A DNA stretch of 64,000 bases, from NCBI GenBank assembly GCA_949357655.1, contig CASHTG010000012.1, positions 4,216,001-4,280,000 of the forward strand, read 5' to 3'. Shown here in pieces: positions 12,001 through 23,293 of this stretch. The notes under the pieces are model-generated. The model searched no databases. It saw only the letters and a program-made list of their open reading frames with translations, and was not told the origin of the DNA. How positions within the stretch are numbered: position 1 is the stretch's first letter; each line of letters begins with the position of its first letter. Position numbers and translations under genes: made by a program. The DNA comes from Parascedosporium putredinis (taxonomy: Eukaryota; Ascomycota; Sordariomycetes; Microascales; Microascaceae).

Positions 12001-12631
12001 TGACACGACGCAGTGTACATCTTTTCACGGGAATGGACAATATTGCTCTTGTTCGCCAGGTGGAATATTTCATGTTTCCTAACATAGTAATGACTGACTG
12101 CCTGCCGGATTTTCTCGCCATGCACCTTTCTGCCGCCTTTGCCTCTAGCTGTGCAGCCAAAGTTCGTGGTGGCCCAAAAGATGCTCCCTTTTCTCCTCGC
12201 CCAGCCAAGTAAACCTATCCCCAAAAAGTTGTAATAGCATGAAGAATCGAATCCTTGTCCCCAGCTCCTTGCCCCAAGCCCGAGCTCTCCTCCCACCGCC
12301 ATATCCATTCTCATCACGCACCACCGCTGGCCATGGCCATCGGCATCTCGCCCACTCCCATTTCTACCCTCCATAGTCTTGACACCGGCGTTCTCCACCA
12401 TGCTTTCCTCTTTCTCCTCACCCGAACCTCTCCTGCCCCCAGAAAGAGCCAGCTGCTCACCCGTCCCCTTTGTCACCATCCCTCCCCAAGCCATCATGTC
12501 AACCGAGACGCGAGCATCACCCTCATCCTCGATCGAGACAGCGTAACACAACTGCCGGGGCTTCCAGCCCCTTCGTAGTCATTCCACTGGCTTCTTGGAG
12601 CCCGCGGCAGTCGCCTTGTCCTTTTGCTCCT
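9065..12631. other. gene-poor intergenic span
   Basis: Apart from the promoter of the Cys-rich gene, I see no supported gene in 3.5 kb. Reverse ORFs of 169, 143 and 207 codons (10776-11285, 11510-11941, 11928-12551) lack domains, splice support and coding-like composition. The last may simply lie in the 3' untranslated region of the ENA ATPase gene. Confidence 0.5.
9224..9232 (-). promoter_or_regulatory. TATA box of the Cys-rich secreted gene
   Basis: Reverse-strand TATATAAAG lies 160 bp upstream of the ATG at 9064. The spacing matches the other TATA elements in this window (AA9, DUF1993, cutinase genes). Confidence 0.5.
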
Positions 12632-15600
12632 TCATCCCAGCCTTCTTCTCGACCTGTGCAAGTCCAGTTTCGTTGCTCGTCCCTCCCCTCCTCCGCCGTC
12701 GCCGTCCAGTTCCATAGTCAAGGGGATCTCGCGTTCCCGATCGTGCTCCTGGTCCTGGTCCCGAGCCGCGCCGCTAAAGAAGTCTCCAAACACTCTCTGC
12801 TCCGTGTCCAAGTCCTTCCAGTCCGTGCCGCGCCGCTTGGCCGCCTGCCGGCGAAAGTAGACGCGCTTGGCATACTTCCAGGCCTCGACGCCGCCAAAGA
12901 AGAGGGCGGCGCTGACAAAAACAATACTCCACTCCCACGAGATGCCCTTGTGCTTGAACACGACGGTGTTGATGACGGGGATGTAGAGCAAGGGGAAGAG
13001 GGTGACGAAGCCGACAATAATGGCCCAAAAGAGGAATTGGTTGCGCCAAACGTCGTGCATCCACTGAGTCAGGTAGCGCTTCGAACCGGGCTGCATGCGG
13101 AAGAAGGACCGGCGCATGTCCACCATTTCCCACGCGAGGAAGAGCGCAAACCAGGTGAGGCAGGCAAACGTGGTGGCGCGTGCTCGGAACACCACATCGC
13201 ACGTTTCGTTGTAGGATTCGTTGCAGTTGTGGCCGAGGTTGCCGCCGCCCCAGCGGTACACGACTAGCACGAAACTCGCGAGACAGAGGACTGTGATCCA
13301 GAGGCCGTACACTACCATGTCGATAAGGAACTCGGTCGTGAAGATGCCCGTCTTGAGGGACTGCGGGGGACGGCGGAGGATGTCGGGGACGGCGCGCTCG
13401 AAGCCGAGGCCCATGTCAGGCATGCCAGAGGTAGCCATGATCTATGAATAAAAGTGTAAGCGATCAGTGTCGCAGAAGCAGCCCCGGGCGACAGGAGAAA
13501 GAAAGCAAAGATAAGGTAAGAAAGGGGAAGTTACATACAATCCAGACAATCTGAACAGGCGCAAGAGGAAACACGGAAAGTCCGCTCTGATCCTTGAACG
13601 CCAATCCCACAAGCAAAGTGCCGGCCTGCGCAATGTTCTCCGCGAGGACGTGCAGGACGAATTTCTGAATGTTGTCAAATATTCGACGGCCCTCCTCAAT
13701 GGCGGCCACGATGGAGGCAAAGTTGTCGTCCGCAAGCACAATATCCGAGGCGTCCTTGGCCACGTCCGAGCCCGATTGGCCCATGGCGATACCCACGTCG
13801 GCGCGACGAAGGGAGGGGGAATCGTTGACTCCGTCACCAGTCTAGCATTGGGCACACATGAAACTAGGTTAGCTTTCTGAGAACTCGCGCAAGGTGGAGA
13901 ATGTAGAACAGAAAAGGAGAGAAAAAGAAAGAAAGGGCCTACCATGGCGCAAAACTTCTTTCGGCGATGAAGCGCCTCAATCATCCGAACCTTGGTACTG
14001 GGAGCGCACCTGGCAATCACCAAAGGAAGCACGGGGAGCCTGTCCACTTCGTCGTCCGAGAGGGCATCGAACTGCGCCGCAGTCATAACCATTGCCGCAG
14101 CCACATCCTGAGCTACGCGATCCATCCTAGTAGGGAGAATCCCCACCTCGATGGCGATAGCCTTGGCCGTCTCCGGATGGTCACCCGTGAGCATGTGTAC
14201 CGAGATGCCCGCCTCATGGCACTGCCGCACCGCAGGCGCCGACTCGGGGCGGGGAGGGTCGTAGAGTCCGACGAGGCCACGGAAGGTGAGGTCGCATTCG
14301 ATAGTATGGCGCTCCACGTCGTCCCCCTTCTTGATGATGCCACGGAACGGCTTACTGGCGAGAGCGAGGACACGAAGGCCGAGACCGGCAAAGACTTGCA
14401 TGTTTTCCAAAATCTGGGCGCGGACCTCTTCGGTAAGGGGGCGAGCGCCTCGCTATCAGCCACGTCGGTACAGTAGTTGACGCACTCGTCGAGCACACGC
14501 TCCACGGCACCCTTGGTGAGGACCTGCAAGTTTCCGGTGCTGTTCTCGCGGAAGACGACGGACATGCGCTTGACATCGGAGTCGAACGGCATCTCGACCA
14601 GGTCCGTCCACGCGGCGTGCTCGCCCGAGGTGAAGTCGAGCCTGTTCCAGCCGAAGCGGGAGGCCAGGATCTGAATGGCGATTTCGGTGGGGTCGCCGCG
14701 GGCGTTCCATTCCCCGTCCGTGTTCACAATGGTGGCGAGGTTGGCAAAGGAGCAGACGCGAAGGTATTCAATGAGCGAAGCCTTTCCCTTTCAAGAAGCT
14801 GAGAGGCGGTGTGGATGGGACCGAGATGTTCGTCCCCTCCCTTTTGAAGTCAAGCTCTGTCGGCTGCTTCGCGATAAAGCGCACGTCACCAGACTCGGGG
14901 TTGAAGGGAGACGACGAGTTCTCGACCGTCAGGGTGCCAAAGGAGGGGATCCAGGCGCCGCGGGCAAGCATCCTGCCCTGAGTGAGGGTGCCCGTCTTGT
15001 CGGAGCAGATGTCGGTGACGGCGCCGAGGGCCTCGAGGGAACGGAGGTTGCGCACGATGACATTACGTTCCACCATCCTCTTCGTGCCGGCGGCCATAGT
15101 GATGGTCAGGACGACGACAAGGCTGGCGGGGATCATGGACAAGCCGGTGGCGACGGCGTAGATAATGACCTCGGTCTTGCTGTCGAACTTGTTGGCAGCG
15201 AGGACGATGATGGCGCAGAGGATGGCGATGCCAAAGAGCAGCATCGCCAGGCGCGATAGCTTCTTCTGGAGCGGGGTGCCCGTGTTCACACCGAGGAACC
15301 GGCCGACGGCGTCAGTGATGGTGAGGGTGAAGGCTTCGATGTAGCGATGGGGCTTGGCGTGGCCATCGGGCCCGCGCTTGACCGGGCGGACCTTGGAGTC
15401 CTTCTTGCGCAGGGCCGAGGCGATGGCTCCTATTTCGGTGTAGACGCCGGTGGCGAAGACGATACCCTTGGCCCGGCCCTTGGTTACGGTGGATGAGCTG
15501 TAGGCGACGTTGAGGCGGTCTCCCGGGCCAGTGTACTCGGGGAAAACCTGTTCTTCGTCCTTGCGAACGGGGAGAGATTCTCCGGTGAGCAGAGCTTCAT

Positions 15601-16416
15601 CTGTTTCAAAGTTGACGGCCTCGGTAAGTCTGGTAGTAGGTTTTAGTGCATATCGAATAAGATTCTTCTCGAGAGCAAGAGAGCAAGAGAGGAAAAAATG
15701 GAATGAACCGTAAGGGTAGCGTCGTGCTTGCTTACCTGACATCGGCGGGTACAGTATCACCCATCTTGAGCTCGATAAGATCTCCAGGTACAATCTCGGC
15801 AGAAGGCACGACGTGGGAGCGGCCGTTTCGGACAACGTTTCCGGTGGGGAGCTCAAAGACCGGAGGGAGTCCATGGTCTTCTCAGCAGAATACTCTTGGA
15901 AGAAACCGACGACGATGTTCAAGAGAATGACAAAAGTGATGACACCGCCCTCGATCCACGACTGGAACCCGTAAGACACGGCCATGGCCAGGATGAGAAC
16001 CTGAAGGGCGCAGTCAGCGGCATTATTCTTCACCAAGGGCAGCAAAGTAGGCCATCCGTCTTTTGAAAAGGGGAAAAAAAAGCACAACGGAAAAAGGCCC
16101 ATATAAAAGGAAAATAATCCAAGGGTGGTTAAGAACCAAGCTCTTGGTTCGGCTCACGCACCATTGTCATGGCATTGGCAACCTGGGCAATGATAATGCG
16201 GATGGGCTGGACGCCCTCGGCCTCTCCAAGATCATTGCTCCCAAAAGTCACCAGTCGGGCGGCGGCGTCGTCGGGAGCGAGGCCGCTGAGGGCATTAGAC
16301 CTTAGCTCGTCCTCGACCTGGCGGAAGGTGAGAGCATGAGCGGGCTGGGTCAGCGGATCGTTGGATTGGCCCGAGACGTGACCCTCGCGGGGTACGTTGG
16401 CTTTTTTCTTCCCCAT
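12632..16416 (-). CDS. ENA1: ENA-type (P-IID) Na+/K+-exporting P-type ATPase
   Basis: Plasma-membrane alkali-cation export ATPase, about 1,100 residues, the usual ENA size. Exons: 16416-16162, 16000-15736, 15629-13943, 13841-13539, 13441-12632. Visible motifs: M2 region FQSWIEGGVITFVILLNIVV; actuator LLTGES (about residue 190); the phosphorylation site CSDKTGTLTQG (about 383), the fungal type-IID form; VKRMSVVFRE in the nucleotide domain; MLTGDHPETAKAIA (about 650); hinge TGDGVNDSPSL created by the splice at 13842-13942; and C-terminal membrane helices after APVQIVWI. Frame breaks occur in GGGG 15846-15849, at the AAAGGG stretch 14782-14795, and in GGGGG 14437-14441, with conserved sequence on both sides. 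No catalytic residue is lost. Family role is salt and high-pH tolerance. Confidence 0.93.
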
Positions 16417-19400
16417 GGCTTGGAGCCGGGGTTTCTCGTGGAGAGTGGGTGGGCGACGGATTATTCGAGTCTCTTCTCAAAAAGACAAGCAAGAGGCGTA
16501 GCGAGGAGACAGCAGAGAGGTGTGGTTTTTGGTATACCCGAAGGTCGGAAATGTTTGAGAAGAACAAGAACAGAATTGGTATAAGGGAAAAGGGGATATA
16601 AACCAATTTCTGTATTTTTCAAGAGAAAAAGGCCTCTTGCCTGATTCCGCACTACTGCGTTTCTTTCGCTGCAGCAGGGGAAAAAGAAGAAGGTACAGAT
16701 GAGTGGGGGACCCCACTACGGAAGTGTGTGGCGGCGCTTGGCGTGGCGACCGAGACGAGGAACCAAAGAAGAAAGGGCGACCGACCCTTTACAGCCCCTG
16801 CCGTTTCTGCTGTCACTTTTTTCTTCTTTTGTTGAGAGGCTGGCGTTTTTCGTAGATTGGCTATCCAGAAAATGAAGAAGAAAGCCTACAGGTGCGTACA
16901 TGGAACAGCTCTGAGCGACTGGATAACTGTGCTGGGTTGAAGAGTGGCCTGACATCTACCCCTCAACAGCGTCTTGACCGAGCATGTCGAGGATATCAGG
17001 CAAAGAGGGCTCGGTGGTTTGCTAGACTGCCGAAGGGCCCAAACAGAAAGTACGATCATTCGGTGCGAGACAAATTGGATGTATCGCTAATATGTCCAAC
17101 CTGCTATTTCCATTTACATGTAGAACGGTGAACGCAACTCGCAAGCTTATGATCGAGGAGCGCTTCTTATGAAGCATCTACGGCAACCACGGCCTAACCT
17201 AAAACCCAAGCCGCGGATAGCGGATAAGGACTCGGGGGAGCATCGGGTGCTTGATATTGTGCACAATGGACGCACACATGTAAGAATATGCATACATCCA
17301 AATGGTAATCGACGGCTGGCGCATGGCGGGGCCAAGACTCAAGGATCTGCGCGAATCGCCAATGACGACACGAGCTCAGCCTCATGTGCTTCGAGCTCGG
17401 TCAAGAATAGGTCTATCTCTCCGTCGACCAGCAAAGGGTATGACGGCGGGCGCACATAGAAAGTGCATATATATCTCACGAAAAAGGATGACCGCGGCTT
17501 GCGTCCAACCCGACTATTATCGAGAATTGAGGAGGATACAATAGGCAAAGGCGGTAGCTTCTAGCGTCGTGATATGGAAGGAAAAGCAAGAAGCACCGGA
17601 CGCGAGGGTCCATCCCGCCGTCTTCCTGGCGCGGAGCCAATCGCGAAGATTTGCGAATTTCTGACTTGTCAAATCAAAGAATAAAAAAGCTTTCTTGATT
17701 TGCCATGCTCTTCCGTTTCTACCCTGTGAGACTGCGGATCGACCAAACTATGATCAAATGTACACCAAAGAACGAGGAGAGAGCGGGGTCACACGAGCAC
17801 TTACTCTTTCCAGCTGTTCTCTGCCTCGAATTCTTGAAGAGCGCCCCCAATGCAATTTTTTTTTCCCCTTGGTTGTAGGCGATCCCCGTTCCCGCATCCC
17901 CCGATGAGCCTCCACCGCTTTTGGCACGGACTGCGACCGCCTCTTCGGCGCTGGCCAACCAAAACGCCCAATTGAACCACGGGGGCTCTCGAAAACTTTC
18001 GGGCAGGGGCAACCCCTCGTGTGTCCTCCTCTGGCGGGATGCGGGGCAGGGTGGGGGCGCTGTGGGTGGGTCGGTCTGTTAAAGGGAAAGAGCTAGCGGC
18101 CTCGAGTTTTGCCTTGCGGAGAGAGCACAGCAAAAGCAAGTAAAAATTGCAAGCATTTCAGCACGAGTTCCATGCTTTCTTTTCCATTCGATGCATTCGC
18201 CTCGTGCCAAGAGAATGTGTCGAAGGGTTGTGGGTGGAAGTTTGATCGATACGATCTATTACAATTGCATTCTCTAGCACGGGGGAGAAAACAAGATCAA
18301 GTTGAAGGAACTGTTGCCGCATTGTCGCTTATCTTCTGGGTTTCCCGCAAGGACGAGTAATATTCCAAGATGGGGAGGCTCACGATGCTTCCCATTCCCC
18401 ACACTTCAACAATTTGACGCGAATTGCACGAGAGCTTGCCGTGAGCTACCCCGCGCCTTACCGGCCAGGGACAAGAAGAAGGTGGATTAATTCGGCCTTG
18501 GTCTATACCTCTGGTGTTTGGTGCTTGACATTCTGTCTTGAATGTACCTTGTCAACCTAGGGAAAGAGAAAGACGAAGAATTCAAGAAAGAGAGAGAAAT
18601 ACACCAACAAGAAAAGGAAGCGGCAGGGCATGGATAAATGCAGCACTCTTTTCATTATGTACAGAACCGAGGCCCTCTCAAAGCAAATCTATGCCCGTGC
18701 CAAGCCCGTCATGAACCAGAAAATTACCGGATCGGGCCCCGAGCGGAGCGGCGCCACCAGCGAGCGTGAAACAGTCCAAGGGGGCTAGAACCGGCATCTG
18801 GGAGCCGAATGAACACCCCACGGCCGGCGCTCAGCAGACGGAGCAGCCAGGACCTCTCCCACAACTATTTCCGGATTAGTTCTTGCGGAAGGAAAGCCCG
18901 GCTCCGGCTCGGCTGCAGCGCACCGGACGGCCAGACGGCTTCACGCTCAGAGCTAGCGAGCTATGGAGTGGGCGGCCTAGCCACCTATCTTCCAGTCGCG
19001 GGTTCGTTAAGCGCCGATGTCGAGGGCGTATCCAGGCTGGATTGATGCCACTATTCAAAGGCCCTCAGTAACAACATTTCTCAGAACTGAGAGGTAAGGG
19101 ATGTGATGCGGACGGATCTAACATTAGTATTTCCATGGATGTATCGGCCGGTACGCAGATATATACGTACACTCACAAACTCCTGGTTCTCTTTCTTGTT
19201 TTTTTCTTTCTTTTTTTTTCTTTCTTTCAACTCTTTTTCTCTTCTTTTTCTCCCTGCTTTTCACCCTTCGCCCTTCCCCATCTTGGCATCGAAACAGCCC
19301 TTGTGTTGATTCTACCTCTCTCCTCCGTTACCTTTTCTTCTTCTTCTTCTACTTCTCTTACGCAACTTGGATTTTTGCAACGTGTCGTGATTGCTAATCC

Positions 19401-22020
19401 ACCCTTCTTTTCCCTGAGGTAGGGCTATCGTCAGCCCCATGCTTGCTTTCAAATACAAAATCATCCCGCCTACCAAGCCCAATGATCGACCCATACAAGT
19501 ACACATGCAAGGTTGTCGCGCAAGGGCGACCCAGTCAGCATCCACAATCCAAATTGCTAAGATGATTGCAACAGTCGGGCCGGACGGGGTAACCAGTCGC
19601 CGATTGTATTGCTCGACGAACGGGGGAAGGTGTAATAGTAGGGCGGATGCGTTTCCGACGGGTGTTGGGTGGTTGAACGACCACCTGTGGCACCCACTCA
19701 TGAAAACAGGCTCCAAGCGCCACCAGAACGGTGAAATCCGTCGTGGATCCCGCCGGATTTCACAGGGGAGGCATCACAAGCTTAGCTTTGCGGAAGCACG
19801 GCGGAGGGCGGGTGCCCGATGCGCGATGCGAGATGCGGTGAGCTGGAGGAATGTCACGAAGGAATGCAGGAATCAAGGCAGGTATTACTACCCAGATCAC
19901 AATTTGATATTGGCCAAGACAGGGCGAGAGAGAGCGCGAAGGTCCGAAAAGAGCTTATCCCGTGTAATCTCAAGGTCAAGGTCTAGGGCGGGACTCCGCA
20001 AAAAGTCGACACCGCCACAAAGATGCAGGTAGGTTGATATTAGTGTTTTTGTGTACAGGCTTGGTCTCGGCTTTCTCGTGCTTTGGAATCTCGATGTGAG
20101 CAAAGATCTTGGGCTCCTCACAACCCCTATCGCCGAATCCGATGGAGGACGCCCTAGCGGATTTTCGGTCGTAAAGACGAGGCGCGCCGTAAGGCAAACC
20201 GACACTAATGGGGATAGGGCTACTATCCCTCGTGCGTTTCCTCCTCCCTTCCATTTCCGCCGTCTCTGCCTGGCTGGGAGCGAGGTTGGAGGGGCGTGCG
20301 TCGTGTCATTCCTTGCCAGATTGAACTGTACCTTGCATGACGATAGTCGTTGCTTGGGGAGGGTTTATGGATGGTACCAGTTCGCTGACAAATTCAAAGC
20401 GGTTCCTTTGTTCAGCGATGCGAGGAGCGTCCTCTCGACCGCAGAAAGGAATGGAGGAGGGCGGGATCCAGCCCTTGGACCCCACTCCAAGTGTCCAAGT
20501 GTCAGCGCCGAACGTTTTGGGGAGCTCCTGATTAGAAATCCAACTTTAAACGGCGGGAAGCTATGCGATATTAGCTCGACTCCATAATCGATCCTAGTCA
20601 CTGACGGCTTTGCCTGCCTTGCGCCGCCCCTCCATCCCTCCATCGATCTCCCCATCACACCCCCTTTTCCCTTTTTCTGTTTCCCCTGGCAGGATTCGCG
20701 GGGCTGGGCAGCGCGGGGCGGGTCTTTGTCAACGACGACGACGACGTTTCACTCTTTTCTCATCATGTTTACGGAGACCAAGGAGGCTTGTTTATTTGCA
20801 CGTTTACGCTTTGTAATGCGGGAGCCAAGCGTCAAGCCCCAGACAGAGCTGCACGGTGGAAACACAACGGACAGCTTAGAAGATGGTTGGATCGGCCCGA
20901 GCGAGTTGACGAGTTTTCTTTTTATTGTCTGTTTCAAAACACGAGATCCCGCCGGGCTCTGGGCAGGTTGATCAACAACTCAAGTAACTGGGGATTTTGG
21001 TGAGAGGGGAAGCTCTGAAGAAACGGTTGTCCTGGCCAGCAAGCAACGCGAAGGTCCAGTCCCTCGAGCATTTCGAGCAACCGAACCTTCAATGTTGTTG
21101 TTCCGTTTTGGCGGGGTAAAACCTCAGTCCCAAGCGCCCCGCGCCCCGAAAATCGGTGTGTGCCCAGCCGAATTGATGCGCGCAGCAAAAGCGCCGCAAA
21201 GTTCCCCCTCCCCATCCATTAATTGATCAGCGCTCTCTCGCGGCACGTATCGCTTGAGGCATGGCGATAATCAGGAGAGGGGAATGGAGAAAGGTATCTG
21301 CCCTGATCACCGGAAAGGAATTGGCGCTGTTTGGCGTCGGGTTTCTCGGCGTCGGTTTCGCTAGAACGTTTCTAGCAGCTTCTCCTGCCCTCCCAAGTCT
21401 CATAACCCACCAAGACTAAACTCGAATGCTGCCCCGCAAATCAAGAATGAAGAGAGTACGAGCTAGTTTCCCTCGACGCAAAAGCCGTGGCTTGATTCCA
21501 CATCCATCCATTGGAATGTACACATGCTTCTTCAAAGATAACTCTATGCTCCCTCTCAGCGTATCAGGAGAGGGATCCCCTCTCGCGCTTGCCAGGCTCC
21601 GCTCGGCTAACCGGCCACCGCAAATCCTCATGGATGAGAACTAAAGAAAGTGTGCAAAGGGCAAACGGAGCCCGGAAAGGGAAACTCGTCCATCCAGGTT
21701 CACCCCTCCCCGTTTTTAACCTCCCTCGAAAACCTAGCCCGCCCCTCCATTCTCATTGACCCTAGTACGAAATCCCCGGGTTCGTGTCCTCTTTGTGCCT
21801 CCGCGTTGCCTGCCCCATCCACGTCCACCGTGCCGCCGAAGCTACCTCTAACGACGAACCCTGCGTCTACGTATTGTGGAGAGAGAATGGGAAAAAAGAG
21901 GGGAGGGTGTGTAGAAAGAGCCCGTGACAGAAGAGCACAGCTCCTACTACACACACACACGCAACCTAGAAACAGCACTATTTTGTCTTCTTCCCTTCCT
22001 CTCCCCCTTGAACCCATGTG

Positions 22021-22027
22021 TATAAAG
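22021..22027 (+). promoter_or_regulatory. TATA box of the DUF1993 gene
   Basis: TATAAAG lies 162 bp upstream of the ATG at 22183, in a CT-rich leader that ends with a CA microsatellite. Confidence 0.55.
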
Positions 22028-22150
22028 TCAAGCTCGTCTTCCCCATTCCCACTCTCCTCCCTACCCCATCTTCTCCTCTCATCTCTCACACCTCTCCCAC
22101 AGTACCAAGCCAAACTCTAATCCAACCTCTCTTCTCCCCAAATTCCTCCC

Positions 22151-22171
22151 ACACACACACACACACACACA
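22151..22171. repeat. CA microsatellite in 5' leader
   Basis: About ten CA units lie immediately upstream of the DUF1993 start codon, inside the expected 5' untranslated region. Confidence 0.8.
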
Positions 22172-22182
22172 ACCCGCCCACC

Positions 22183-22713
22183 ATGTCTTACACCCTCGCC
22201 GACGCCACCCTCCCCCAACTCAAGGCCGCCCTCAACGCCCTCACCGGCATCCTCGCCAAGGTCAAGACCCACGCCGAGGAGAACTCCATCTCCTCGACGA
22301 CGTCGTCGGCTGGAAGCTCGCCGAGGACATGCTCCCCTGTCCTTCCAAGTCTACATCGTCTGCGACGCCGCCGCCAAGTTCGTCGCCCGCTCCTCCGGCG
22401 CCGAACCCCCGTCTACTCCCGCGACGACACCAACTCCTTCCCCGCCTTCGAGGCCCTCATCGCCCAGGCCAAGGCTGCCGTCGAGGGTGCCGACGCTGCC
22501 CTCATCGCCGCCAACGCCGACACCGAGGTCCCCGTCAACCTCGGCCCCGACAGGAAGGTCAACATGGCCGCCAAGGGCTACGCCGAGGGCTACACCCTGC
22601 CCAACGTCTACTTCCACCTCATGACCACGTACAGCATTGCCAGGTCCAAGGGTGTCCCTCTCGGAAAGATGGATTACCTCGTCCCCTTCATCGGCAAGTG
22701 GGTTGGCATGTAA
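22183..22713 (+). CDS. DUF1993 family protein
   Basis: The start MSYTLADATLPQLKAALNAL and the end MDYLVPFIGKWVGM are typical of fungal DUF1993 proteins (about 170-180 residues, helical, function unknown). The ATG sits in ACCATG after a TATA box. One open frame spans the gene, but the middle is read in the wrong phase: LDDVVGWKLAEDML lies in a second frame after 22291, VYIVCDAAAKFVARSS in a third after CCCC at 22334-22337, and the first frame resumes after CCCCC at 22406-22410. Three one-base losses therefore cancel out and leave an unbroken but wrong ORF. No intron. The gene is convergent with apsB. Confidence 0.85.
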   Translation: MSYTLADATLPQLKAALNALTGILAKVKTHAEENSISSTTSSAGSSPRTCSPVLPSLHRLRRRRQVRRPLLRRRTPVYSRDDTNSFPAFEALIAQAKAAVEGADAALIAANADTEVPVNLGPDRKVNMAAKGYAEGYTLPNVYFHLMTTYSIARSKGVPLGKMDYLVPFIGKWVGM

Positions 22714-23293
22714 ATTCTTTTTTTTAGGGATTGGGAAAACAAGCGGAGGAAAAAAATATTATCAGGAGTCATGGCGGGAAAACGCCTTTGTTCCAGTGTC
22801 CTTTATACATAGTCTAGCGAAATAATGACAGCAGATACGCAATTGCATCATGACAACCAATGTTTTTGAATCTACACCTATAGTGACGTGACACCTGGTG
22901 GATGATGCGCTGTTGGTTAAGTCTGTCCTGGGTTTGTAGCTTAAGCAGTGATCGCGGACATGTTTTCAAAGGAAAACGTTGCGCTTTCGTCACGCTCACA
23001 AACAGAAAATATGCCTTAGCGAGTTGAAGTCTGCAGATAACAAGATTTTCTTTTCAAGAAAAAAGCAGTCGAGTAAGAAATGCTCCTCTTATTCCCATTA
23101 ACACCAATACACAAAAAAGCGAGGCTCGCAATAAACAAAGCTTAAAAAAAAAAGAGATAGTAACAATACTAGTACAATAAAACCCTCATGCCATGTTCAC
23201 ACACACACATCGCCCTTTTTCGTACACGAGCCGAGTGAACCCCCTACTCCATATTCTCCATGCTCCATTCTCATTCTCGTCCCCTAATCCACC
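22714..23293. other. convergent intergenic region
   Basis: 580 bp between the ends of the DUF1993 and apsB genes. It is AT-rich and carries only sequence expected of two facing 3' untranslated regions. Confidence 0.5.

Larger units (their letters stand above)
16417..22182. other. gene-poor intergenic span
   Basis: 5.8 kb between the divergent ENA and DUF1993 genes without a supported gene. It contains a T-rich tract (19196-19260), a TTC run (19337-19351) and scattered ORFs under 200 codons with no domain. A stretch at 17339-17480 on the reverse strand reads LFLTELEAHEAELVSSL and looks faintly protein-like, but no start or exon structure could be built around it. Confidence 0.5.

Noticed and set aside
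11928..12551. 207-codon reverse ORF downstream of the ENA ATPase
   Set aside because: Composition is not coding-like and no domain is seen; probably chance in 3' flanking sequence.
17194..17548. Faintly protein-like reverse-strand stretch
   Set aside because: No start, stop or exon structure gives a coherent product and nothing is recognised.
22329..22727. Arg/Pro-rich ORF overlapping the DUF1993 gene
   Set aside because: Shadow frame of the GC-rich DUF1993 coding sequence.
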